Shown piece by piece: positions 1 to 5,944 of a stretch of DNA of 20,988 nt. The translations under genes and the position numbers were made by a program. Every line of letters begins with the position of its first letter. Position 1 is the first letter of the stretch. Source of the DNA: an uncultured Eubacteriales bacterium. GTDB taxonomy: Bacteria > Bacillota > Clostridia > Oscillospirales > Oscillospiraceae. A model generated the notes under the pieces. That model did no database searches. It was not told the origin of the DNA and was given only the letters and a program-made list of their open reading frames with translations. The stretch is from positions 1 to 20,988 of the forward strand of contig URGI01000032.1 in assembly GCA_900547315.1 (NCBI GenBank), written 5' to 3'.

Positions 1-5
1 TATTG

Positions 6-13
6 CCACCTCC
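6..13 (-). promoter_or_regulatory. Ribosome binding site of a gene leaving the window on the left
   Basis: On the minus strand the sequence reads GGAGGTGG followed by CAATA at the window edge, a strong Shine-Dalgarno with the right distance for a start codon just outside the window. It lies beyond the terminator at 31-68, so a new leftward gene probably begins there. No coding part is visible, so this is inference from the site alone. Confidence 0.35.
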
Positions 14-30
14 ATGTCTATAATAGCATA

Positions 31-68
31 AAAATAATGGTAGGCACTTTTGTGTCTACCATTATTTT
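31..68. terminator. Two-way intrinsic terminator
   Basis: Two 17-base arms (31-47 and 52-68) pair along their whole length with one G-T wobble around a TTTT loop. The outer ends are AAAA on one side and TTTT on the other, so each strand has a U-rich exit. It lies 35 bases after the stop of the leftward Ig-like gene ending at 103 and is its likely terminator. Confidence 0.85.
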
Positions 69-102
69 ATCACTTCACATTGATAATGCATGGGTTTTTA
101 GT

Positions 103-1899
103 TTACTTCTCGACTATGTCTTCGGGACCGAAGGGGTCTCCGCACTGGGGGCAGAAGCGGGGCGGATGCATCGGATCCTCGGGCTGCCAGCCGCACTTAT
201 CGCAGATATAGAGCGGTTCGTTTGCGGGCTTCGGCGCGCCGCAGTTTTGGCAGAAGCGGCCGAGATTGACCTCACCGCAGTTCTCGCAGGTCCAGCCGCG
301 CTTTGCCGCACCGGCCGCCTTGCGCTGGCCACTGGGGCGCTTCACGGGGACGGGCTTGCTGTCGCGCTTGGAGAGGATGAGCAGCACAGCCGCCGCGATC
401 AGGCCGAGTCCCGCGATGACCAGCAGCAGGACTACAAGGCCGTTGCCCCTGCTGGAATTGTTCTGAGTATCATCGGGCTTGATCTCGATATCAGCGTTGC
501 CGCCGGTGCTGGGGCTGGGCGAAGGATCATCCACGCCGGGAGTCGGCGAGGTTGGAGCCACAGTCACAGTCGGCGTAGGGGTAGCGACGGCAGCGGTATA
601 TGTGACGGCTACGGCTCCGGTGTTGACGCGGTCGCTGTTCTGGCCGCCCTTGGTGCTCCACACGGAAGCAAAGTAGTACACAGTGCCCTCGGTCTGGGGC
701 GGGGTGTAGCTCGCGGAGGTCGCGCCGCTGATGAGCGTGCCGCCGTTATTGCTGGCGGAGGTGTTGCTGTACCACTGATATTTGAGCGTGCCGCCGTTGT
801 TGGTGTCGCTCGCAGAAACGGTGAGCGTAGTCCCCTCGCCGACGGTCTTTGTGACGCCGCTGGGCTGAGTGTTGATGGTCGGGCGCTTAAGGGCGACCTC
901 GGCCTTCTTGACGGTTATTATTGCGCCGTTGGTGCAGAGATAGGTCTTGCCGTCCGCGGCGATGAATTTGCATTCCGCTTTCCAGCCGTTCATGGAGGCC
1001 GGAATATTCTCAAGCACAAGGCGGTCGCTGTCGGTTCCGGAGACCTTCAGTCCCTTGAAGTAGTCCGGAGCGTCCTTGGCAGGATAAGTATTTGTCGTGT
1101 CGGGGCTGACTATGCGCCACACGAACGACGCGGCGTTTTCCGCACGCGCGATAAACACAGCTCTGCCGCCCTCCTCGACGGTCTCACCGGTGGGCTGCTT
1201 TGTTATCTTGATCTCACCGGCCGGAGAAGGAGACGGCGACGGCGTGACGGTGGTGTAGGACGGATTCGTGACGGCTACCACGTTTGACGTCGCGGTACCG
1301 GCGCTGTTCTTCACCGTGAGGTAGTAATAATAGGTCTGGACGCTGCTCTCCATACCCTTGGTGCCGACAGTTACGTTCTGGCTGTCGGATTCAAAGGTCC
1401 AGGTGGTTCCTGCCGCGCCGCCGGAAGTGCTGTTGCTGGTGTTGGTATAGAGCGTGACCTCATAGGGCGCGCCGCCGGTAAGGCTGAGCTTCAGCTGGAA
1501 GTTGTCGTCCTTCTTGGGCGCGGTCGTGCTGGCCGAAGCCTGCACGGTCGGCTGTACCGCGGCCACATTGACGGTCGCGTCGGTGGAGCCGGGCTGCCCG
1601 TCCCGCATCTCGAAAGCAACAGTCAGCTTATATGTTCCGGGTTTGGTCGGTGTGCCGGAGAGCAGAATCTGCGTTGCGTCCGCGCTGAGCTTCAGGCTCA
1701 TTCCCGGACAACTGCCGCTGCTTATAGACGCCTTGTCGACAATATTGTTGTCATCCTTGCCGTTGAACTGAGCCAGCACAAGCTCCGAATACGTGCCGCA
1801 CTTGCAGTCATACGCCGCGAAGGCCTGCGCCATCGGCAGCGACGCCAACAGAAGTACTATAAGGAAAACGCTGAGTATGCGCGACAGGTTCTTTTTCAT
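103..1899 (-). CDS. Secreted Ig-like protein with one membrane anchor and cytoplasmic double zinc ribbon
   Basis: The 598-residue product starts at ATG 1899, chosen because GGGAGGATATAAA directly precedes it; a longer reading from 1953 lacks such a site and hides the signal peptide. Residues 1-29 are a signal peptide (basic MKKN, a hydrophobic core, then AQAFA). Next come beta-rich segments typical of bacterial Ig-like folds (GTPTKPGTYKLTV; TGETVEEGGRAVFIARAEN; QPSGVTKTVGEGTTLTVSA; LKYQWYSNT), joined by Pro/Ser/Thr linkers such as TPSPSPSP. A transmembrane helix lies at about 487-509, followed by a basic stretch and two CxxC-CxxC zinc ribbons (Cys 538/541/550/553 and 566/569/583/586). By the positive-inside rule the ribbons should face the cytoplasm and the Ig-like part the outside. 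Ligand and partner are unknown. It could be a surface adhesin or sensor, or a scaffold linked to the cell interior. Confidence 0.9.
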   Translation of the reverse strand: MKKNLSRILSVFLIVLLLASLPMAQAFAAYDCKCGTYSELVLAQFNGKDDNNIVDKASISSGSCPGMSLKLSADATQILLSGTPTKPGTYKLTVAFEMRDGQPGSTDATVNVAAVQPTVQASASTTAPKKDDNFQLKLSLTGGAPYEVTLYTNTSNSTSGGAAGTTWTFESDSQNVTVGTKGMESSVQTYYYYLTVKNSAGTATSNVVAVTNPSYTTVTPSPSPSPAGEIKITKQPTGETVEEGGRAVFIARAENAASFVWRIVSPDTTNTYPAKDAPDYFKGLKVSGTDSDRLVLENIPASMNGWKAECKFIAADGKTYLCTNGAIITVKKAEVALKRPTINTQPSGVTKTVGEGTTLTVSASDTNNGGTLKYQWYSNTSASNNGGTLISGATSASYTPPQTEGTVYYFASVWSTKGGQNSDRVNTGAVAVTYTAAVATPTPTVTVAPTSPTPGVDDPSPSPSTGGNADIEIKPDDTQNNSSRGNGLVVLLLVIAGLGLIAAAVLLILSKRDSKPVPVKRPSGQRKAAGAAKRGWTCENCGEVNLGRFCQNCGAPKPANEPLYICDKCGWQPEDPMHPPRFCPQCGDPFGPEDIVEK

Positions 1900-1969
1900 T
1901 TTATATCCTCCCATTATGTTATACCCGTTGGGGAGGCGTATTTCGACCTGCATCCCCTTTTTCGCAGTT

Positions 1970-1998
1970 ATTTTAACATAATATATTCATTCGTGCAA
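1970..1998 (-). promoter_or_regulatory. Promoter of the Ig-like surface protein gene
   Basis: On the minus strand TTGCAC (1993-1998) is followed after exactly 17 bp by TAAAAT (1970-1975). The bases just before the -10 give TGT, an extended -10 element. The implied start near 1963 leaves a leader of about 64 bases before the ATG at 1899. It lies between the XRE gene (stop at 2066) and this gene, so the two can be transcribed separately. Confidence 0.6.
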
Positions 1999-2065
1999 GC
2001 CGCATCCCCCTTAAAATATCTTAAATCTTAAGAGGAATGCGTTATCACCCGTATGTACTGTTTTT

Positions 2066-2788
2066 TCAGGTTCTGAAGAAGAAATGGAACTTGTCGTTAC
2101 CGTCCGACGTTCCGCCGGATTCGCATTCGACATGGACGCCGGTCACGCTGCCGCCTATAGTATCGCAGGTCACATTCGCTCCTGCGGTGACATTGCCCTC
2201 GATATTGTCGCAGGTCACGGAGCCGCCCGCCTTGACGTCGCCCTCGACGCTGTCGCAGGTGACCGTGCCGCCGGCACTTACGCTGCCGCTCACATCGTCA
2301 CAGGTGACATTGCCGCCGGTCCTGACATCGCCGCCCACGGCGTCGCAGGTAATGGTGCCTCCCGCTTCTATACTGCCCTCGACGTCGCCGTCAACGCGCA
2401 CATCGAACTCGCTGTGAATGTTCATCGCAGGGCCCTCGTAGCAGAATTCTATCCTGCGGTTCTCGGCAGTGTCGCCGCAGCCGACAAGCGTATGCCCGTG
2501 ATAGAGCACCGCGTACAGGCAGTCATCATCAGGCCACGGCAGTTCGTCGTTCTTCGGCTCCGCGGCGGGAGCCTCGCGCCGTGCCGCTTCCCTTCCGAAA
2601 AGCTCATCTATTGTTACGCCGAACACATCCGCCAGCATCGGGAAGCTGGACACGTCGGGGCTTGACAGCCCGTTCTCCCACTTGCTAACCGCCTGAAAAG
2701 ATATCCCCATAAGGTTTGCGAGCTGATCCTGTGTCATGTTCTTCTCTTTTCTGAGTCTTGCGATATTTGCGCCTATAACGTCGTTCAT
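2066..2788 (-). CDS. XRE-family regulator with C-terminal 15-residue beta-repeat domain
   Basis: The 240-residue product starts at ATG 2788, preceded by AAAGGAGGCGTCGCA; the longer frame to 2848 lacks a ribosome site. Residues 5-65 form a Cro/CI-type helix-turn-helix (IARLRKEKNMTQDQLANLMG, then ISFQAVSKWENG and a VTIDELFG end), so it should bind an operator as a dimer. After an acidic/proline linker and a cysteine-containing middle (90-130), residues 138-216 hold five copies of a 15-residue unit of the form GxVxAGGxVTCDxVx. Such short glycine-rich periodicity suggests a small beta-helix or bactofilin-like stack. Each unit carries one Cys (148, 163, 178, 193, 208), with another at 222. The ligand is unknown; sensing of metal or redox state by the cysteines is a guess. 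It is transcribed away from the two-component operon at 3047. Confidence 0.9.
   Translation of the reverse strand: MNDVIGANIARLRKEKNMTQDQLANLMGISFQAVSKWENGLSSPDVSSFPMLADVFGVTIDELFGREAARREAPAAEPKNDELPWPDDDCLYAVLYHGHTLVGCGDTAENRRIEFCYEGPAMNIHSEFDVRVDGDVEGSIEAGGTITCDAVGGDVRTGGNVTCDDVSGSVSAGGTVTCDSVEGDVKAGGSVTCDNIEGNVTAGANVTCDTIGGSVTGVHVECESGGTSDGNDKFHFFFRT
2141..2377 (-). repeat. Five tandem 45-bp coding repeats inside the XRE regulator
   Basis: The 15-residue repeat of the regulator is visible in DNA as imperfect 45-base units; the string GTCRCAGGT recurs once per unit on the plus strand. Wobble bases and linker codons differ while the Gly, Val, Cys and Asp codons are kept, so the copies are old or under protein-level selection rather than a recent slippage product. 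Confidence 0.85.
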
Positions 2789-2858
2789 TGCGACGCCTCC
2801 TTTCGAATTTCTGATGCCGATGGTATAGAAAAAATCCTGAAATTCCAATAACTTATCC

Positions 2859-2887
2859 GTTGAATCGCGAATTCAACCGCTGGTTGA
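2859..2887. promoter_or_regulatory. Half-site cluster (GTTGA/TCAAC) downstream of the XRE promoter
   Basis: GTTGAAT (2859-2865) and ATTCAAC (2871-2877) form a perfect 7-bp inverted repeat with a 5-base spacer. TCAACC (2873-2878) and GGTTGA (2882-2887) form a second 6-bp inverted repeat with a 3-base spacer and share the middle arm. The cluster starts about two bases after the expected start of the leftward XRE transcript, where a bound repressor would block transcription. The same half-sites recur at 2972-2996 and 4771-4806. Confidence 0.55.
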
Positions 2888-2895
2888 GTGGTTTA

Positions 2896-2923
2896 ATTAT
2901 ATACCCCGCCGCCGCGCCGTCAA
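2896..2923 (-). promoter_or_regulatory. Promoter of the XRE beta-repeat regulator
   Basis: On the minus strand TTGACG (2918-2923) is followed after 16 bp by a perfect TATAAT (2896-2901). The expected start near 2889 gives a leader of about 100 bases to the ATG at 2788. The half-site cluster at 2859-2887 covers the first 30 transcribed bases. Confidence 0.65.
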
Positions 2924-2931
2924 TGGGCGGC

Positions 2932-2960
2932 TTGCTCTTTATCCGCTTTTTGGGTATAAT
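2932..2960 (+). promoter_or_regulatory. Candidate upstream promoter of the two-component operon
   Basis: TTGCTC (2932-2937) is followed after exactly 17 bp by a perfect TATAAT (2955-2960). The start would fall near 2967, just before the half-site cluster at 2972-2996, so a protein bound there would hinder this promoter. A second possible promoter downstream of the cluster (-10 box 3019-3024) is listed with that cluster. Confidence 0.5.
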
Positions 2961-2971
2961 ATCTACAAAAA

Positions 2972-3024
2972 TCAACGATTGTTGACATTGAGTTGAAATT
3001 CATTTCAGAATAAATATTTATATT
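2972..3024 (+). promoter_or_regulatory. Shared operator plus -10 box upstream of the two-component operon
   Basis: TCAAC (2972-2976), a 4-base gap, GTTGA (2981-2985), CATTGA, GTTGA (2992-2996), then 22 bases and TATATT (3019-3024). The two GTTGA copies are 11 bp apart, the direct-repeat period bound by OmpR/PhoB-type regulators, while TCAAC-N4-GTTGA is an inverted repeat such as a Cro/CI-type dimer might bind. The same layout, including the 22-base distance to a -10-like box, occurs upstream of the lipid operon. A start near 3031 would leave only a short leader holding the GGGGGTGG ribosome site of the gene at 3047. Confidence 0.55.
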
Positions 3025-3046
3025 CTATACATACGGGGGTGGAACT

Positions 3047-3718
3047 ATGTTCAAGATACTTATAGCCGAGGATGACCACGAGCTGCGCCAGCTTTTCCAG
3101 CACGTTCTCACCAAGAACGGTTATGCCGCAGTCGGCGTATCGAACGGCGAGGAGGCGCTCGCCGCTATGGACACAAGCTATTACGATTTGATAATTTCAG
3201 ACATTATGATGCCGAAGCTCGACGGGTACGAGCTGGTGCGCTCGCTGCGCGAGGCGGGCAACAGCATTCCCGTGCTGATGATAACCGCGAAGGATGCGTT
3301 TGATGATATGCGTCTCGGCTTCGTCTCCGGCAGCGACGATTATATGGTCAAGCCCGTCAACGTAAACGAGATGGTGCTGCGCGTCAGCGCACTGCTGCGT
3401 AGGGCTCAGATGGCGAACGAGCGCCGTCAGGTGATCGGCGGGACGGTGCTGGAATGCGATTCGCTCTCGGTACACACCGGCGGCGAGAACATGGTGCTGC
3501 CGCAGAAGGAATTCATGCTGCTATACAAGATGGTCTCCTTCCCCAGCCGGATATTCACGCGTCAGCAGCTGATGGACGACATCTGGGGCTACGAGACCGA
3601 TACTGACACGCACACTGTCGACGTTCACATCGGGCGGCTGCGCGAGCGCTTCCGCGATAATCCCGATTTCAAGATAGTCACGATGCGCGGAGTCGGCTAC
3701 AAGGTGGTGAAGCTGTGA
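3047..3718 (+). CDS. OmpR/PhoB-family response regulator
   Basis: The 223-residue product has a receiver domain (about 2-115) with the acidic pocket E8-D9-D10, phospho-acceptor D52 in SDIMMP, T80 (LMITAKDA) and K102 (VKPV). A C-terminal winged-helix DNA-binding domain follows at about 127-222, with LPQKEFMLLYKM, a recognition-helix region (DTHTVDVHIGRLRERF) and the terminal RGVGYKV wing. It should be phosphorylated by the kinase encoded next to it and bind tandem DNA repeats as a dimer. ATG 3047 is preceded by GGGGGTGG. Its last codons overlap the kinase start (GTGA), so the two are translated together. The sequence recalls HssR/BceR-type regulators, but I do not assign a known system. It is a candidate for the factor binding the shared operator. 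Confidence 0.95.
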   Translation: MFKILIAEDDHELRQLFQHVLTKNGYAAVGVSNGEEALAAMDTSYYDLIISDIMMPKLDGYELVRSLREAGNSIPVLMITAKDAFDDMRLGFVSGSDDYMVKPVNVNEMVLRVSALLRRAQMANERRQVIGGTVLECDSLSVHTGGENMVLPQKEFMLLYKMVSFPSRIFTRQQLMDDIWGYETDTDTHTVDVHIGRLRERFRDNPDFKIVTMRGVGYKVVKL

Positions 3719-4755
3719 AAAAGAAGTTTACATCCATGCCGACGCTGCGCGTCTGGTTCACGCTGATATGCATGGTCGAGTACATCGTCGTCGCGCTCCT
3801 CGCGGAGCTGACGGCGTGGCTTATAAAAAAGTGGCTCGGCATAACCGTGGCGGCGCCGCTCTTCGTATGGGCGGTTCTGTTCAGCGTCATTTTCGGCTTC
3901 GTCATCACAAATTTCACACTGAAGGTATTCTTTGACCCCGTCGCCAAGCTCGAAAAGGCCATGCGCACCGTGGCAGGCGGAAACTTCAAAGTGACTGCCG
4001 AGACGGACAGCCGCATCAACGAAGTGCGCAGCCTGTACAGCAGCTTCAACATGATGGTCAAGGAGCTGAGCGCGACCGAGACCCTGCAGACGGACTTCAT
4101 CTCCAGCGTGTCGCATGAGTTCAAGACGCCGATAAACGCCATTGAGGGCTACGCTTCCCTGCTGCAGGATCACCAGCAGTCGCAGGAGGAGCAGGACGAT
4201 TATATTGAAAAGATACTCTTCAATACCCGCCGCCTCTCCACGCTCATCGGGAATATCCTGCTCCTGTCCAAGATAAGCGCGCAGAGCATCCGCCCGCAGC
4301 GCGTCAGCTACCGGCTTGACGAGCAGGTGCGGCAGGCCATCGTGGCGCTGGAGCAGAAATGGACGGAGAAGGACATCGACTTTGACATTGAGCTGGACGA
4401 GATCGAGTATTCGGGCTACGGCTCGCTGCTGATACATGTATGGACGAATCTGATCGACAACGCCATAAAGTTCGACCCCCACGGCGGGATGATCTTGATG
4501 CGCATGCGCGCTGAAAATGACACCGTGACATTCACTATCGAGGACGACGGCCCCGGGATCCCTGCGGGCGACGAAGAACGGATATTCCACAAGTTCTACC
4601 AGAGCGACAATTCGCGCGAGATGTACGGCAACGGCCTCGGCCTTGCGCTTGCTCAACAGATAGTTGAGCTGAGCGGCGGAACGATCAGCGTGGAGAACCT
4701 GCCGACTGCGGGCTGCCGCTTTACGGTCAGGCTGCCGATAGTCGCCAAACAGTGA
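3715..4755 (+). CDS. Membrane sensor histidine kinase with a minimal extracellular loop
   Basis: The 346-residue product starts at GTG 3715 inside the stop of the regulator gene (GTGA overlap), with AAGGTGG upstream as ribosome site. Two hydrophobic helices (about 12-38 and 47-66) are separated by only about nine residues, so there is practically no outside domain. A HAMP-like linker follows (about 70-120), then the dimerisation/phospho-acceptor helix with H134 in SSVSHEFKTPINAIEGY. The ATPase domain has an N-box (NLIDNAIKFDPHG, N249), a G1 box (DDGPGIP, from about 277) and a G2 box (GNGLGLALAQQIV, from about 305). Kinases of this shape (intramembrane-sensing type) detect signals in or at the membrane or through a partner membrane protein. 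With a membrane-lipid operon next door, a membrane-state signal is plausible but inferred. Confidence 0.95.
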   Translation: MKKKFTSMPTLRVWFTLICMVEYIVVALLAELTAWLIKKWLGITVAAPLFVWAVLFSVIFGFVITNFTLKVFFDPVAKLEKAMRTVAGGNFKVTAETDSRINEVRSLYSSFNMMVKELSATETLQTDFISSVSHEFKTPINAIEGYASLLQDHQQSQEEQDDYIEKILFNTRRLSTLIGNILLLSKISAQSIRPQRVSYRLDEQVRQAIVALEQKWTEKDIDFDIELDEIEYSGYGSLLIHVWTNLIDNAIKFDPHGGMILMRMRAENDTVTFTIEDDGPGIPAGDEERIFHKFYQSDNSREMYGNGLGLALAQQIVELSGGTISVENLPTAGCRFTVRLPIVAKQ

Positions 4756-4770
4756 CAGAATGTTACTCAA

Positions 4771-4834
4771 TCAACTAATTTTCAACTGGCGTTGATTTTG
4801 ACTTGAACTTATGTTGTAAAATCTAATGTATAAA
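4771..4834 (+). promoter_or_regulatory. Shared operator plus -10 box upstream of the lipid operon
   Basis: TCAAC (4771-4775), TCAAC (4782-4786), a 4-base gap, GTTGA (4791-4795), TTTTGA, CTTGA (4802-4806), then 22 bases and TATAAA (4829-4834). The four half-sites form a near-perfect dyad with 11-bp direct repeats on both sides. From 4782 on it matches the element at 2972-3024 position for position. No good -35 box lies 17 bp before TATAAA, as expected for a promoter needing an activator at that spot. No terminator separates it from the kinase gene, so read-through is also possible. Confidence 0.55.
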
Positions 4835-4848
4835 TATCTTAACGTGGG

Positions 4849-4872
4849 CTGACAGGCTCATGTGCATGTCAG
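4849..4872 (+). other. Small hairpin next to the ribosome site of the phosphatidyltransferase gene
   Basis: CTGACA (4849-4854) and TGTCAG (4867-4872) form a perfect 6-bp inverted repeat with a 12-base loop. The 3' arm overlaps the first bases of the ribosome site AGGGAGG (4871-4877) of the gene at 4886. It could lower translation, but the stem is short and no U-run follows, so it is not a terminator. Confidence 0.3.
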
Positions 4873-4885
4873 GGAGGCACAAAGG

Positions 4886-5461
4886 ATGAACAAGAGGACC
4901 GGCGAGGATCGGATATGGACGATACCCAATATTTTGTCGATTTTCCGCATGGTGTTGATCCCCGTTTTTGTCTGGACATACTGCGGGCTAAAAAATGATC
5001 TCGCTACCGCGCTCGTGCTGCTGCTCTCCGGTATCAGCGATACAGCGGACGGCATCATTGCGCGCCGCTTCAACATGATCACGACGCTCGGCAAGGCGAT
5101 AGACCCCGTTGCCGACAAGCTGACGCAGATAGCGATGCTCCTCTGCCTGCTCACCCGATTCCCTTCACTCATCATCCTGCTCGCGCTCCTTCTCATAAAG
5201 GAGATAACCGGCGGCGTGATGAGCCTGCTGATACTGAAGCGCCGCAAGCTTGTGCTGCCTGCCGACTGGCACGGCAAGCTCACAACTTTCCTGCTCTACG
5301 CCACCATGCTTCTGCACCTCCTCTGGGGTTCGATACCGGAATCGGTCTCGAACGCGAGCATCGCGGTGTGCTCAGCGGTGACGCTGATGTCGTTTGTGCT
5401 TTATTTTATACGGAATTTCCGCGCGCTGTCCCGTTCGGAGGGCAAGTCCGGCGCGGTTTGA
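4886..5461 (+). CDS. CDP-alcohol phosphatidyltransferase family protein
   Basis: The 191-residue integral membrane protein starts at ATG 4886, eight bases after AGGGAGG; an in-frame GTG at 4862 has no ribosome site. The full CDP-alcohol phosphotransferase motif is present: D52-x2-D55-G-x2-A-R60-x8-G69-x3-D73-x3-D77 (SDTADGIIARRF ... LGKAIDPVADK). These acidic residues bind the metal ions that help transfer a phosphatidyl group from CDP-diacylglycerol to an alcohol. Four to six hydrophobic helices follow the family plan. The N-terminal WTIPNILSIFRMVLIPVF resembles PgsA (phosphatidylglycerophosphate synthase) and cardiolipin-synthase-like relatives. The acceptor alcohol cannot be told from the sequence. 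It leads a four-gene operon with lipid-modifying enzymes, so it may be a specialised rather than housekeeping enzyme. Confidence 0.92.
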   Translation: MNKRTGEDRIWTIPNILSIFRMVLIPVFVWTYCGLKNDLATALVLLLSGISDTADGIIARRFNMITTLGKAIDPVADKLTQIAMLLCLLTRFPSLIILLALLLIKEITGGVMSLLILKRRKLVLPADWHGKLTTFLLYATMLLHLLWGSIPESVSNASIAVCSAVTLMSFVLYFIRNFRALSRSEGKSGAV

Positions 5462-5470
5462 GGTAAACTG

Positions 5471-5944
5471 ATGGGATTTTGGAAATGCGTTATATACATG
5501 GCCGCGCTCGGCGTGCTGTCGTTCGTTATAGGCCGTCTGCTGCCGAAAAGTTGGTTTCATGCCGACAGGTTCCCGTACAAGACCGCAGCCTGTGAGCCGA
5601 AGATATATCAGGCGATGCGCGTGAAAAGCTGGCAGGGCAAGGTTCCGGATATGAGCCGCATATTCAAAAAAATCATGCCGGAGAAGAAAATGACCGCCGA
5701 GACGATAGCCGACGTGCCGCGTATGCTGGAAGAGACCTGCGTTGCAGAGCTTACGCATTTTCTTCTTAGCCTTCTCGGCCTCGCCATGCTCTGGATCTGG
5801 CCGGGCGCGGGCGGGATAATCGTCACGGCGATATACATTCTTCTCGGCAACCTGCCCTTCATAATCATTCAGAGATACAACCGCCCAAGGCTGCAGCGGC
5901 TCTACGCCATGCAGCAGCGCAAGCGAGAAAGGAGCTCTATCTGA
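5471..5944 (+). CDS. CrtO-like membrane acyltransferase (glycosyl-diaponeurosporenoate acyltransferase family)
   Basis: The 157-residue protein has an N-terminal membrane helix (about 5-22), then GRLLPKSWFHADRFPYKT, a conserved-looking KVPDMSRIFKK (57-67), an ETCVAELTH segment (88-96), and a hydrophobic pair (97-135) ending in GNLPFIIIQRYNRPRL (126-141). This pattern matches, from memory, the family of staphylococcal CrtO, which adds a fatty acid to a glycosylated carotenoid. No carotenoid genes are visible here, so it more likely acylates a glycolipid made by the next gene; that is inference. Its ribosome site GAGGT overlaps the stop of the preceding gene, and its own stop touches the ATG of the next one, which indicates translational coupling. 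Confidence 0.75.
   Translation: MGFWKCVIYMAALGVLSFVIGRLLPKSWFHADRFPYKTAACEPKIYQAMRVKSWQGKVPDMSRIFKKIMPEKKMTAETIADVPRMLEETCVAELTHFLLSLLGLAMLWIWPGAGGIIVTAIYILLGNLPFIIIQRYNRPRLQRLYAMQQRKRERSSI

Noticed and set aside
37..1287. Long plus-strand open frame opposite the Ig-like gene
   Set aside because: It lies antisense to a gene with clear signal peptide, membrane helix and zinc ribbons, has no ribosome site, and its Ala/Gly/Arg-rich composition is that of a GC-rich shadow frame.
2037..2065. Terminator after the XRE gene
   Set aside because: Only short AT-rich repeats such as CTTAA are present (1990-2040); no GC stem with a U-run is seen in the transcribed direction.
2141..2377. CRISPR-like appearance of regularly spaced repeats
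   Set aside because: The 45-base period matches 15 codons in frame, with protein-level conservation and no identical repeats or unique spacers.
3697..4770. 357-residue minus-strand open frame opposite the histidine kinase
   Set aside because: The kinase on the plus strand has all catalytic boxes; the antisense frame has no motif and no ribosome site.
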